In this document: positions 1 through 8,788 of the stretch, in pieces
How the letters are laid out: every line of letters starts with the position of its first letter
Position numbering within the stretch: the stretch's first letter is position 1
Position numbers and translations under genes: made by a program
Notes under the pieces: generated by a model
Databases searched by the model: none
Told to the model about the DNA's origin: nothing
What the model saw: only the letters and a program-made list of their open reading frames with translations
Origin: Lysobacter sp.
Lineage (GTDB): Bacteria > Pseudomonadota > Gammaproteobacteria > Xanthomonadales > Xanthomonadaceae
DNA length: 64,000 bases
NCBI GenBank assembly: GCA_008015835.1
Contig: SSGH01000037.1
Location: 1 to 64,000, forward strand
Reading direction: 5' to 3'

Positions 1-1
1 G

Positions 2-3000
2 CAGATCCACGACATCCAGGGCAATGGTCTGCTGTCGCCGCTCAACGGCGCCGTGGTCACCACCGAGGGCATCGTCACCGCGCAGAAGTTCAACAACGGC
101 TTCTTCCTGCAGGCCGCCGACGCCAACGTCGACGCCGACCCGAACACGTCCGAAGGCATTTTCGTGTTCACCTCGACGGCGCCGCCGGCGACGGCCGCGG
201 TGGGCAATCGGGTGCGCGTGACCGGCACGGTGAGCGAGTTCACCCCGAGCACCAATCTCAATCAGTTGTCGATCACCGAAATCGTCTCGGTCACGTCGAT
301 CCAAGTGCTCTCCACCGGCAATCCGCTGCCGACGGCCGTGGTGTTGAACGACGCCCTTTTCGGCCCGGGTGTCGAGCCGGGCACCGCCGAGAGAGTGGAA
401 GGGATGCGCGTCTTCGTGCCGAACGCGCGCGTCGTCGCCGCCTCCGACGGCAACATCGCGGAATCCAGCGCCACATCGACGACGACGGGCGTCTTCCACG
501 CGGTCCTGAATTTCGTCAATCGCCCATTCCGCGAACCCGGCATCGGCGCGCTGGATGCGTTCCCGATCCCGAGCGGGAAGACTCCGCCGCGCTTCGACAC
601 CAACCCGGAACGCATCATGGTGCGCAGCCGAGGCCAAGTCGGTGCGACGGCGCTCGCGGTCGATGTCGGCGCGACCATCGAAAGCATGACCGGCGTGATG
701 GATTACTTCTCCGGTACCTGGGCGCTATTGCCCGATGCGGGTTCCGGTATCGTCGTCGGCGGCAAATCGCCCTCGCCGGTGATCGACGCCACCGATTCCG
801 AAGTGACCGTCGCTTCGGCGAACCTGCTGCGCTTCTTCGACGAAATCAACGACAGCAACGGTGCGCCCACGCTCACCGCCGCCGCGCTCGACAAGCGCCT
901 GACCAAGACCTCGCTGGCGATCTGCGACTACCTGAAAACGCCGGACATCCTCGGCGTGGTGGAAGTGGAGAATCTGCGCGTGCTCGGCCTGCTGGCCGAT
1001 CGCATCAACAGCACCTGCGCGTCCGCGCCTGCCTACGTGCCGTACCTGGTGCAGGGCAACGACGTCGGCGGCATCAACGTCGGCTTCCTGGTCAGCAACC
1101 GCCCGGTCGGATTGCTCAATCGCGTCGAAGTGCTGGAAGTGACGCAGTTCGGTAAGACCACGCCGTTCGCCAACCCCGACGGCAGCACCGCGTTGCTCAA
1201 CGATCGTCCGCCGCTGATGTTGCGCGCGCGCGTGCATCACAGCAACGGCGCGAGCTATCCGATCACCGTCTTCGTCAATCATCTGCGCTCGCTCAACGGT
1301 CTGGACGACACCGCTCCCGGCTCTTCGGGCTGGCCCACCGAAGGCGATCGCGTGCGCAACAAGCGCGGGCGTCAAGCCGAATTTTTGGCGAGCCTGGTGC
1401 ATGCGCGCCAAGTCGCCGATCCGAACGAACGCATCGTGCTGCTCGGCGATTTCAACGCCTTCCAGTTCAACGACGGCTACGTCGACGTGATGGGCATCGT
1501 CCGCGGCGACGAATCGCCGGAGAACGAGGTGATCACCGCGATCGACAGCCCGATCGCGACGCCGCTGGTCGACGGTTCCGATCTGATCTTCGATCCGGCC
1601 GAAAAATATTCCTACGTGTTCGAGGGCAACACCCAAACGCTCGATCATGTGGTGGTCAACGAAGCGGTGGCGATGAGCGCGAACGGGCTGTCGGTCGATC
1701 ATGCGCGCATCAATGCCGACTTCGGCGTGCATCACTTCGGCGTCTCCGGTACGCCCTTGCGCGTCTCCGATCACGATCCGGTGCGTTTACGCATCGCGGT
1801 GCCCGACTTCGCCAGCGCCGATCTCATCGCGAACGCGTTCGCGACGGCGAGCGAGGTCGGCCTGGGCGATCCGGCGCGGTTCGTCGCGAGCATCGACAAT
1901 GCCGGCCCCGACAACGCCGGGCCGCTGTCGATCGCGCTGGTTTTCGATGCGCTGGTGACGCCCACGGTGACGCCCTCGGCGCTGCCGCCGGACGATCAGT
2001 GGACCTGCGCCGCACCGGCCCAGGGCGCGACCCGCACCACCGTCGTCTGCACGTCGCCTTCGCTGTCGCAGGGCGGCTCGGTGGGCTTCGAAATCGAGGT
2101 GCCGACCGACGCGGCTCTGGCCAACCGCGCGCTGCGCATGGACGTGGCCGTGGCGTCGCAAACGCCCGATCCGGCCAACGCCGATAACGAAGCGTCGGCC
2201 ACGGTCGACGTGCGCGCGCTCGCCGACCTCAGCGTCGTGGCGAGCGGCCCACCCGCCCCGGTCGATGTCGGCGGCACCGCGACCTTCACGGCCGAACTGC
2301 GGAATTCCGGGCCGCAGTCCGCGCCGTTCGCGAGCATGGCGTTCGTGTTCGATGCGCAGGTCGCGCCGACGGTGTCCGCGCCGTCCGGCTGGAACTGCGC
2401 CGCGCCGGTTCAGGATGCCGCCACCACGACGGTGACCTGCACGCATCCGGACTTGCCCGCCAGGGAGAGCGCGCTGTTCTCGCTCGCGGTGCCCGTCGAT
2501 GGCCCGCAGCAAAGCGATTGGTCGCTGCGCATGGCAGTCGCCGCCGATTCGCAATGGCCGGATAGCGATCGAACCGACAATTCCGCCGCGGCGAGCGCGC
2601 AAATCCGGGTCTTCGCCGATCTCGATGCGGTGACCTTCGCCATCACGACCGGCCGCGTCGCCGTCGGCGGCACCGCAGAATTCGAAGTGGGGACCATCAA
2701 CAACGGCCCGGCGACGGTGTCGCCGGCGACCTTGACGCTGAGCTTCAACGCCCTGGTCGCGCCGACGATCGTGGCCCCCGCGCCATGGGTCTGCGGCGCC
2801 GCGACCCAAACCGCCACCAGCACCACGGTGCTGTGCACCGTCGCCGAGCTGACGCGCGGCGCCCCAGCGAGGTCGTTCGCGATTCGTTTCGTGAACGACG
2901 GCTCGGTGTCCAGCGGAAGCGTGACCCTTACCGCGACGATGAGCTCGGCGGTCGCCGACCCGTTCCCCGGCAACAACCAGACCAGCGCCACCGTCTCGGT

Positions 3001-3832
3001 GGATGCGGCTGCCGATCTCGTCGCCGCCGTTTCTGCGTCGCCTGCGTCGGTGTCGGTGGGCGGCACCGCCGCCTACACGGCGACATTCACCAACGCCGGC
3101 CCCGTCGCGATCAATTCGATACACGCGAACTTCGCGTTCGACGCGCTCGTCGCCCCGACGCTGCAGTTGCCTGCGGGCTGGAACTGCGACGCACCGACGC
3201 AGGATGCGTCGAACACCTACGTCGCCTGCGACTCTCCCCTCTCGCCGATCGCGGCGGGAGACAGCGTGACGATTCGAGCGAGCTTCGTCGCCGACGCCGC
3301 GCTCGCGGGTCGTCGCGTGAGCATGCGAGCGATCGTTCTTTCGGAGTACTTGGACCCCGACGAAACCAACAATGTCGCGAGCGCCAGCGTCGCCGTGGTC
3401 GCCGCCCTCGGCAACGCCGACATGAGCAGCGGCCTGCTCGGCGGCCCCGTGGTCGGCGGCACGATCACGGTCGGCCCGACGGTCCGAGCGGGCGGTGCGA
3501 TCGTCTATGTCATTCCGGTCCGCAACAACGGGCCGAACGGGGCGTTCAATCCGCGCCTCGTGCTCAGCGCCGACGCGCCCGTCGCCAACGCCTCGCTCGC
3601 CGCCGTCGAAGCCGGCTGGACGTGCGCCAACAGCGCCACCGCCGCCGGTTTCGAGATCGTTTGCGATCTGAACGGCACGCTGCGGCCGCGCGGCGCCGCT
3701 TACTTCACGTTGAACATCACCGCGCCGAACCGCGGCGGCACGCTCACCATCCGCTCGACGGCCAGCGCGTCGAATCCGGACCCGATCGGCTCCAACAACA
3801 CCGCCGCCAAAACGCTGAGGATCGTCCCCTAG
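2..3832 (+). CDS. ExeM/NucH-type extracellular endonuclease with DUF11 repeats, 5' truncated
   Basis: The reading frame is open from base 2, so the start and signal peptide lie outside the window. The first ~200 residues match the OB-fold-like N-terminal region of ExeM/NucH secreted nucleases (GAVVTTEGIVTA, FFLQ). An endonuclease/exonuclease/phosphatase domain follows, with all its signature elements visible in order: VEVEN (metal-binding Glu), NHLRS, LLGDFNAFQ and SDHDPV. From about codon 585 there are five repeats of ~130 residues. Each starts near Ala-Asp-Leu and carries an N-x-GP motif (NAGPDNAG, NSGPQS, NNGPAT, NAGPVA, NNGPNG), typical of DUF11/CARDB-like surface domains. Expected role: secreted or surface-bound degradation of extracellular DNA. 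No sorting tag is obvious at the C-terminus. A strong terminator follows. Confidence 0.88.
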   Translation, partial: QIHDIQGNGLLSPLNGAVVTTEGIVTAQKFNNGFFLQAADANVDADPNTSEGIFVFTSTAPPATAAVGNRVRVTGTVSEFTPSTNLNQLSITEIVSVTSIQVLSTGNPLPTAVVLNDALFGPGVEPGTAERVEGMRVFVPNARVVAASDGNIAESSATSTTTGVFHAVLNFVNRPFREPGIGALDAFPIPSGKTPPRFDTNPERIMVRSRGQVGATALAVDVGATIESMTGVMDYFSGTWALLPDAGSGIVVGGKSPSPVIDATDSEVTVASANLLRFFDEINDSNGAPTLTAAALDKRLTKTSLAICDYLKTPDILGVVEVENLRVLGLLADRINSTCASAPAYVPYLVQGNDVGGINVGFLVSNRPVGLLNRVEVLEVTQFGKTTPFANPDGSTALLNDRPPLMLRARVHHSNGASYPITVFVNHLRSLNGLDDTAPGSSGWPTEGDRVRNKRGRQAEFLASLVHARQVADPNERIVLLGDFNAFQFNDGYVDVMGIVRGDESPENEVITAIDSPIATPLVDGSDLIFDPAEKYSYVFEGNTQTLDHVVVNEAVAMSANGLSVDHARINADFGVHHFGVSGTPLRVSDHDPVRLRIAVPDFASADLIANAFATASEVGLGDPARFVASIDNAGPDNAGPLSIALVFDALVTPTVTPSALPPDDQWTCAAPAQGATRTTVVCTSPSLSQGGSVGFEIEVPTDAALANRALRMDVAVASQTPDPANADNEASATVDVRALADLSVVASGPPAPVDVGGTATFTAELRNSGPQSAPFASMAFVFDAQVAPTVSAPSGWNCAAPVQDAATTTVTCTHPDLPARESALFSLAVPVDGPQQSDWSLRMAVAADSQWPDSDRTDNSAAASAQIRVFADLDAVTFAITTGRVAVGGTAEFEVGTINNGPATVSPATLTLSFNALVAPTIVAPAPWVCGAATQTATSTTVLCTVAELTRGAPARSFAIRFVNDGSVSSGSVTLTATMSSAVADPFPGNNQTSATVSVDAAADLVAAVSASPASVSVGGTAAYTATFTNAGPVAINSIHANFAFDALVAPTLQLPAGWNCDAPTQDASNTYVACDSPLSPIAAGDSVTIRASFVADAALAGRRVSMRAIVLSEYLDPDETNNVASASVAVVAALGNADMSSGLLGGPVVGGTITVGPTVRAGGAIVYVIPVRNNGPNGAFNPRLVLSADAPVANASLAAVEAGWTCANSATAAGFEIVCDLNGTLRPRGAAYFTLNITAPNRGGTLTIRSTASASNPDPIGSNNTAAKTLRIVP

Positions 3833-3885
3833 GGCGCAGGCATCGCGCGAATTCGGAGATTTTTTCGCAATCGATCGGCAATCGG

Positions 3886-3915
3886 AAAAGCGCGGCTTCG
3901 GCCGCGCTTTTTTTT
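3886..3915 (+). terminator. Rho-independent terminator after the nuclease gene
   Basis: An 8-bp GC stem (AGCGCGGC/GCCGCGCT) with a TTCG tetraloop is followed by a run of eight T and preceded by four A, so it could act in both directions. It lies 54 nt after the nuclease stop codon. Confidence 0.9.
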
Positions 3916-4113
3916 CGCGAACGCGAAACGGCGAGCGCCGCGGTCGAGCGCCGAAATCGCCCGTTCCGTTCCGGCTTCGTCATCGAACGTCGGCGATCCT
4001 GTCCGTTGCGTTCGCTGCGGGCCGGCCGGCTATGACGCAGTGCGCAACGGCTCCGTCGGCGACGGCGGGTATCATTCGCCGCATCGCAACATCGACGCAG
4101 ACCGGGACTTCCG

Positions 4114-5196
4114 ATGCCCATCGCCGCACGTTTCGAAATCGAATATCTGCAATATCTCGGCCAGGACGGCGCGCTGATCGCCGAACCGCCCGCCGCCCTC
4201 CGCGACCCCGCGTCGCTGCTGCCGCACTTCAAACAGATGCTGTTCGTGCGCACCTTCGACAGCAAAGCCATCGCACTGCAGCGCACCGGCAAACTCGGCA
4301 CGTACGCCAGTTGTCTCGGCCACGAGGCCACGCATGTCGGCATCGGCGCGGCGATGCGGCCGGAAGACGTGTTCGCGCCGAGTTATCGCGAATACGGCGC
4401 GCAGTTGGTGCGCGGCGTGCGTCCGCGCGAGATCCTGCTGTACTGGGGCGGCGACGAACGCGGCAACGATTTCGCCGAAGCGCCGAAACACGATTACGCC
4501 TGGTGCGTGCCGATCTCCACGCAGTGCCTGCACGCGGCCGGCGCGGCGCTCGCGTTCAAGTTGCGCAAAGAACCGCGCGTCGGCGTGGCCTGCTGCGGCG
4601 ACGGCGGCAGCTCCAAGACCGACACCTACGCCGCGATCAACGCCGCGGGCGCGTACGCGCTGCCGTTCGTGCAATGCATCATCAACAACGGCTGGGCGAT
4701 TTCGGTGCCGCGCAAGGCGCAAACCGGCGCGCCGACGCTCGCCCAGAAAGGCCTCGCCGGCGGTCTGCATTGCCTGCAGGTAGACGGCAACGATTTGATC
4801 GCCGTGCTCGAAGGCATGCGCCGCGCGCTCGACCGCGCGCGCAGCGGCGAAGGCGGCAGCGTGATCGAATTCATGACCTATCGCCTGCACGACCACACCA
4901 CCGCCGACGATGCGCGCCGCTATCGCAACGAGGACGAAGTGAAAGCGGCGTGGACCCGCGAACCCATCGCACGCTTGCGCACCTATCTGACCAATGCCGG
5001 AATATGGGACGACGCGCAAGAAGCGGCCTGGGCCGACGAATGCGCCAAGCGCGTCGATATCGAAATCAACGCGTATCTGGAGACGCCGGTGCAGCCGGCG
5101 AGCGCGATGTTCGATTACCTCTACGCCGAATTGCCGCAGGACTACATCGCGCAACGGGACGAAGTCGTCGCCGCGGAGGGCCGCAAACATGGCTGA
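4114..5196 (+). CDS. pdhA: 2-oxo acid dehydrogenase E1 component, alpha subunit
   Basis: 360 residues, the usual size of the E1-alpha subunit of a heterotetrameric ThDP-dependent 2-oxo acid dehydrogenase. The ThDP motif starts at about residue 162 as GDGG and closes ~28 residues later with INNGWAIS; SYREYG and HEATH in the N-terminal half are also typical. The enzyme decarboxylates a 2-oxo acid and passes the acyl group to lipoyl-E2. Xanthomonad homologues are often labelled pyruvate dehydrogenase. A complete homodimeric AceE is encoded at 20172-22862, so the likelier substrates here are branched-chain 2-oxo acids, which would feed iso-fatty-acid synthesis (inference). The gene overlaps the E1-beta start by 8 nt, indicating coupled translation. 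Confidence 0.9.
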   Translation: MPIAARFEIEYLQYLGQDGALIAEPPAALRDPASLLPHFKQMLFVRTFDSKAIALQRTGKLGTYASCLGHEATHVGIGAAMRPEDVFAPSYREYGAQLVRGVRPREILLYWGGDERGNDFAEAPKHDYAWCVPISTQCLHAAGAALAFKLRKEPRVGVACCGDGGSSKTDTYAAINAAGAYALPFVQCIINNGWAISVPRKAQTGAPTLAQKGLAGGLHCLQVDGNDLIAVLEGMRRALDRARSGEGGSVIEFMTYRLHDHTTADDARRYRNEDEVKAAWTREPIARLRTYLTNAGIWDDAQEAAWADECAKRVDIEINAYLETPVQPASAMFDYLYAELPQDYIAQRDEVVAAEGRKHG

Positions 5197-6193
5197 TGCT
5201 GCGCCCATCACATCGGCTCCCATCACCTTGATCGAAGCGATCACCCAAGCGCTCGCCTACGAGATGCGCGCCGACGAACGCGTCCTCGTGCTCGGCGAAG
5301 ACGTCGGCGTCAACGGCGGCGTGTTCCGCGCCACCGCCGGCCTGCAGCAGATTTTCGGCCCCGAGCGCGTGCTCGACACGCCGCTGGACGAAACCACCAT
5401 CGCCGGCCTCACCGTCGGCCTCGCCGCGCAGGGTATGCGTCCGGTGGCCGAGGCGCAGTTCGACGGTTTCGTGTACCCGATGGTCGATCACATCGTCTGC
5501 CACGCCGCGCGCTTCCGTTATCGCACCCGCGGCCGTCTGACCTGTCCGATGGTGCTGCGCGTGCCGTGGGGCGGCGGTATCCGCGCGCCGGAACACCACA
5601 GCGAAGCGAACGAGGCGATCTTCACCAACGTGCCCGGCTTGCGCGTGGTGATGCCGTCGTCGCCGCAGCGCGCTTATGGCCTGCTGCTCGCCGCGATCCG
5701 CGATCCGGATCCGGTCATTTACATGGAACCCAAACGCATCTATCGCCAGTACAAAGAACACGTGCCCGACGACGGCGAAGCGCTGCCGCTCGACGTGTGC
5801 TACGTGCTGCGCGACGGCAGCGACGTGACCCTGGTGACCTGGGGCGCGCAAGTCAAAGAGTGTTTGGAAGCCGCAGACGCCTTGGCGAAAGACGGCATCA
5901 GCGCCGAAGTGATCGATGTCGCCACGCTCAAGCCGCTCGACTTCGCCACCATCGCCGAATCGGTGTGCAAAACCGGCCGCTGCGTGATCGTCCACGAAGC
6001 CCCGAAAACCGCCGGCTTCGGCGCCGAAATCGCCGCGCGCCTCGCGCAGGAATCGATGTACGACCTGCTCGCGCCGGTCGAACGCGTGACCGGCTACGAC
6101 ACGCACATCCCGCTGTTCCGCTTGGAAATGAAGTATCTGCCGAGCGTGGAAAAGATCGTCGCGGCGGCGAAACGGACGTTGGCGGCGGGGTGA
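5189..6193 (+). CDS. pdhB: 2-oxo acid dehydrogenase E1 component, beta subunit
   Basis: 334 residues beginning MADAAPITSAP. This start is chosen because it overlaps the E1-alpha stop by 8 nt and matches the family's length. Diagnostic segments are LGEDVGVNGGVFRAT, VLDTPLDE near the N-terminus, QFDGFVYP, RVPWGGG, and the C-terminal transketolase-like domain with TLKPLD and VHEAPKTAGFG. It pairs with the alpha subunit to form the alpha2-beta2 E1 and supplies half of the ThDP site. The E2 gene follows about 1 kb downstream after two small genes. Whether the complex acts on pyruvate or on branched-chain substrates cannot be settled from sequence alone. Confidence 0.9.
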   Translation: MADAAPITSAPITLIEAITQALAYEMRADERVLVLGEDVGVNGGVFRATAGLQQIFGPERVLDTPLDETTIAGLTVGLAAQGMRPVAEAQFDGFVYPMVDHIVCHAARFRYRTRGRLTCPMVLRVPWGGGIRAPEHHSEANEAIFTNVPGLRVVMPSSPQRAYGLLLAAIRDPDPVIYMEPKRIYRQYKEHVPDDGEALPLDVCYVLRDGSDVTLVTWGAQVKECLEAADALAKDGISAEVIDVATLKPLDFATIAESVCKTGRCVIVHEAPKTAGFGAEIAARLAQESMYDLLAPVERVTGYDTHIPLFRLEMKYLPSVEKIVAAAKRTLAAG

Positions 6194-6296
6194 TGGGCTT
6201 GGCGCATCGGCCGCTCGCTGCGTTCGCGCATCTCTCTTCGCGTGCGGGGCGAAAAGCGCTCTTCCGTCGCTCGCCCGCGCTCGGGCGGAAAAGCGC

Positions 6297-6448
6297 CCCT
6301 CACCCTCGCTCGCTGCGCTCGCGCTTCCCTCTCCCCGCATGTTGCGGGGGTAAGACGGCGCGCTGGCGAGCCATCGGCTCGCGCGCCGACGAACGCCCGA
6401 GCGCTATGCGCGAGGGCCGGGACAGGGTGGCCGAAGGTCGGGTGAGGG
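6297..6448. repeat. Diverged palindromic intergenic repeat
   Basis: Starts with CCCTCACCCTCGC and ends with GGGTGAGGGG, with CCCTCTCCCCGC and a short GC hairpin inside. This is the same outer/inner architecture as the element at 14841-15162, but more degenerate. It fills most of the gap between E1-beta and the SH3 gene. Confidence 0.6.
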
Positions 6449-6455
6449 GTACGCG

Positions 6456-6818
6456 ATGACGCATCGACCCATGACGAAGGCCCGCATCCTCCACGACTAC
6501 CGCACCCAATACGCGAACCCGATTCGGTTCGCGGCGGGCGATGTCGTGACCTTAGGCGTGCGCGATACCGAATGGCCCGCGTTCGTGTGGACGATCACCG
6601 CGGACGGCAACGCCGGCTGGGCGCCTTTCGATTGGCTGACACCGCTCGGCGAGAACCGCGCGGAAGCGCTGCGCGATTACTCCGCGCAGGAACTCGATGT
6701 GGATGCGGGCGATGAAGTGACGCTGCATCACGCGCTCGGCGGCTGGTGGTGGTGCGAAGACGCGAACGGGCGCTGCGGCTTCGTGCCGGCGGAACACTTG
6801 GAGATCGCATCGCCATGA
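6456..6818 (+). CDS. Tandem SH3-domain protein
   Basis: 120 residues that divide into two SH3-like domains: about 9-63 (ALYDY-like HDYRTQ, RFAAGDVVTL, W-rich middle, GWAPFDWL) and 68-117 (LRDYSAQELDVDAGDEV, GGWWWCED, GRCGFVPAEHLEI). Both keep the ALYDY-like, WW and GxxP-type positions of eukaryote-like SH3 folds. There is no signal peptide, so it is presumably a cytosolic binding protein. Its stop overlaps the next start (ATGA), so the two are translationally coupled. The role beside 2-oxo acid dehydrogenase genes is unknown. The first ATG (6456) is used, but the internal ATG at 6471 could be the real start. Confidence 0.75.
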   Translation: MTHRPMTKARILHDYRTQYANPIRFAAGDVVTLGVRDTEWPAFVWTITADGNAGWAPFDWLTPLGENRAEALRDYSAQELDVDAGDEVTLHHALGGWWWCEDANGRCGFVPAEHLEIASP

Positions 6819-7180
6819 GCGACGACAAGATCGAACGTCTGCTCGACGACTGGCGGCTGACGCACGCTTCGCTGTTTCCGATCGCAGAACGCGCGCGCGC
6901 CGCGGTGCGCGCGGTCGCGCCCGAGGCCACGGAGCGCGTGATGTACGGCGGCCTGTTGTTCGGCGCGCCGGACCCGTTCTGCGGCGTGTTCCTGTACTCG
7001 GCCCACGTCACCATGGAATTCGGACGCGGCGCCGAGTTGCAAGACCCGCACCGCGTCTTGGAAGGCGGCGGAAAATTCCGCCGCCACATCAAACTCAGAA
7101 CGCTCGACGATATCGCGACGAAACATCTGCGCGAGTACATCGAGCGCGCGCTGCAACGTCCGAGCGCGCCGTCGAAGTGA
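6815..7180 (+). CDS. DUF1801 (YdhG-like) domain protein
   Basis: 121 residues starting MSDDKIERLL. This start is preferred over longer in-frame options because it overlaps the SH3 gene as ATGA. The segment from ERVMYGGLLFG through FLYSAHVTMEFGRGAEL to HIKLRTLDDI and the Arg/Lys-rich end is characteristic of DUF1801, a small alpha/beta cytosolic domain of unknown biochemical function. It sits 37 nt before the E2 gene and probably belongs to the same transcript. No catalytic residues can be assigned. Confidence 0.7.
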   Translation: MSDDKIERLLDDWRLTHASLFPIAERARAAVRAVAPEATERVMYGGLLFGAPDPFCGVFLYSAHVTMEFGRGAELQDPHRVLEGGGKFRRHIKLRTLDDIATKHLREYIERALQRPSAPSK

Positions 7181-7217
7181 CCTGCGACGCGCGCCCACAG
7201 AGTCCAAGGAACCGCAC

Positions 7218-8618
7218 ATGAGCCAGAGCAAAACCTTCCTTCTCCCCGACCTCGGCGAAGGCCTGCCCGACGCCACCATCGTCGAGTGGTTCGTGAAGCC
7301 CGGCGATACGATCAAGCTCGATGCGCCGCTGGTGTCGATGGAGACCGCGAAGGCGGTGGTCGAAGTGCCGTCGCCGGTGTCGGGCAAAGTGCTGAAACTC
7401 GCCGGCGGCGCGGGCGATATCGTCGTCACCGGGAAGATGCTGGCGGAGTTCGAAATCGACCCGTCGATGCCGCAGCGCGCGGAAGGGCAGGACACTGGGC
7501 ATCATCACGGCGCGGCTGCGCCTGTGGGAGCGGCGTCAGCCGCGACGTCAACCTCCGTCGCCACGCCCGTCGCGGCTCACGCCGCGCCCACAAACACCGT
7601 GGAACTGCGCGAAGACAGCGGCACCGTCGTCGGCGCGATGCAAAGCTCGGACGCCGTGCATACCGAGGCTGCCGTCGCGGTGGGCGGCGTGAAGGCGATG
7701 CCCGCGGTGCGCGCGATGGCGCGCAAGCTCGGCGTCGACCTCGCCCGCGTGCGCGCCAGCGGCGCCGACGGCGTGGTGACGATGGACGACGTGAAGCGTG
7801 CGGCGGCCGATGGCTCGGCAAAACCCGGCACCGCCTCTGTAGGAGCGACGCCAGTCGCGACCGCCGCCACCGCGATGCCGCCCGTCGCGGCTCGCGCCGC
7901 TCCTGCATCCGCGCCGCAGCGCACTCAGCTCTCCGCTAGCGGCAAACCGATGCGCACGCAGCCGCCCTCTGTGTCGGTCAGCGGCCAGCCGGAACAACTC
8001 AAAGGCGTGCGTCGCAACATGGCGCGGGTGATGGCCGATGCGCACGCGAAAGTCGTACCGACCACGCTGTGCGACGACGCCGATATCCACGCGTGGACAC
8101 CCGGCAACGACGTCACCGTGCGCCTGGTGCGGGCGATCTGCGCCGCCGCGAAAGCGGTGCCCGCGCTCAATGCATGGTTCGATGGCGACGCGCTCACGCG
8201 CACGCTGCATCCGCAGGTCGATATCGGCATCGCGGTGGACACCGACGACGGTTTGTTCGTGCCCGCGCTGCGCAACGCCGACGTACTCGATGCGCGCGGC
8301 GTGCGCGAAGCGGTGAATCGTCTGCGCGCGCAAGTCGAAGACCGCAGCCTGCCGGCGAGCGAGCTCACCGGCTACACCATCTCGCTCTCGAACTTCGGCA
8401 TGTTCGCCGGCAGCTACGCCACGCCGGTGATCGTGCCGCCCTGCGTCGCCATCGTCGCCGCCGGCCGCGCGCGTCATCAGATCACCCCGGTGATCGGCGG
8501 CTTCGAATCGCACAAGGTCATCCCGCTGTCGCTGACCTTCGACCACCGCGCCTGTACCGGCGGCGAAGCAGCGCGCTTCCTGCGCGCGATGCTGGACGAT
8601 TTGGCGTTGGCGGGATAA
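7218..8618 (+). CDS. 2-oxo acid dehydrogenase E2 (dihydrolipoamide acyltransferase)
   Basis: 466 residues. The lipoyl domain (1-82) has Lys45 in METAK. The peripheral subunit-binding domain lies at about 158-196 (MPAVRAMARKLGVDL). The acyltransferase core runs from ~260 to the end with TFDHRACTGG, His443 being catalytic. Where most E2s have Asp in DHRxxDG, this protein has Thr447. Two Ala/Pro/Val-rich linkers (residues ~103-125 and ~208-230) are encoded by REP palindromes identical or nearly identical to intergenic copies, all in the same frame. With the upstream E1 subunits it forms a 2-oxo acid dehydrogenase, probably branched-chain. No E3 gene is in the window, so E3 must come from elsewhere. 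Confidence 0.9.
   Translation: MSQSKTFLLPDLGEGLPDATIVEWFVKPGDTIKLDAPLVSMETAKAVVEVPSPVSGKVLKLAGGAGDIVVTGKMLAEFEIDPSMPQRAEGQDTGHHHGAAAPVGAASAATSTSVATPVAAHAAPTNTVELREDSGTVVGAMQSSDAVHTEAAVAVGGVKAMPAVRAMARKLGVDLARVRASGADGVVTMDDVKRAAADGSAKPGTASVGATPVATAATAMPPVAARAAPASAPQRTQLSASGKPMRTQPPSVSVSGQPEQLKGVRRNMARVMADAHAKVVPTTLCDDADIHAWTPGNDVTVRLVRAICAAAKAVPALNAWFDGDALTRTLHPQVDIGIAVDTDDGLFVPALRNADVLDARGVREAVNRLRAQVEDRSLPASELTGYTISLSNFGMFAGSYATPVIVPPCVAIVAAGRARHQITPVIGGFESHKVIPLSLTFDHRACTGGEAARFLRAMLDDLALAG
7523..7592. repeat. REP palindrome inside the E2 gene, copy 1
   Basis: The left arm (7523-7547) is identical over 25 bases to the intergenic REP arm at 10479-10503. The right arm (7568-7592) pairs with it at 23 of 25 positions. 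It is read in frame as Ala/Val/Pro-rich linker. Confidence 0.85.
7838..7907. repeat. REP palindrome inside the E2 gene, copy 2
   Basis: The left arm starts TGTAGGAGCGACG (7838-7860) and the right arm CGTCGCGGCTCGCG (7883-7907), matching the TGTAGGAGCGGCGCAAGCC family of intergenic REPs. It is read in the same frame as copy 1 and forms the second linker. Confidence 0.8.
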
Positions 8619-8637
8619 CGCAAGACCTGCGCTTTCC

Positions 8638-8664
8638 GTAGAGCGGAGCGAAGCTCCGCTAAAT
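8638..8664. repeat. Single GTAGAGCGGAGC palindrome
   Basis: GTAGAGCGGAGCGAAGCTCCGCT is a solo copy of the palindromic repeat found in multiple copies at 16451-16635. Confidence 0.7.
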
Positions 8665-8788
8665 GGTTCGATGCGGCACGCGCTCGCCGATCCGAGCGAC
8701 ACCGCGAGTTGGCGCAAGCGGCGCGGTAACATTCGGCATCACCGCGGCCCATGCCGCACCGCAACGACCCGCACGCCCAGGAATTCCG

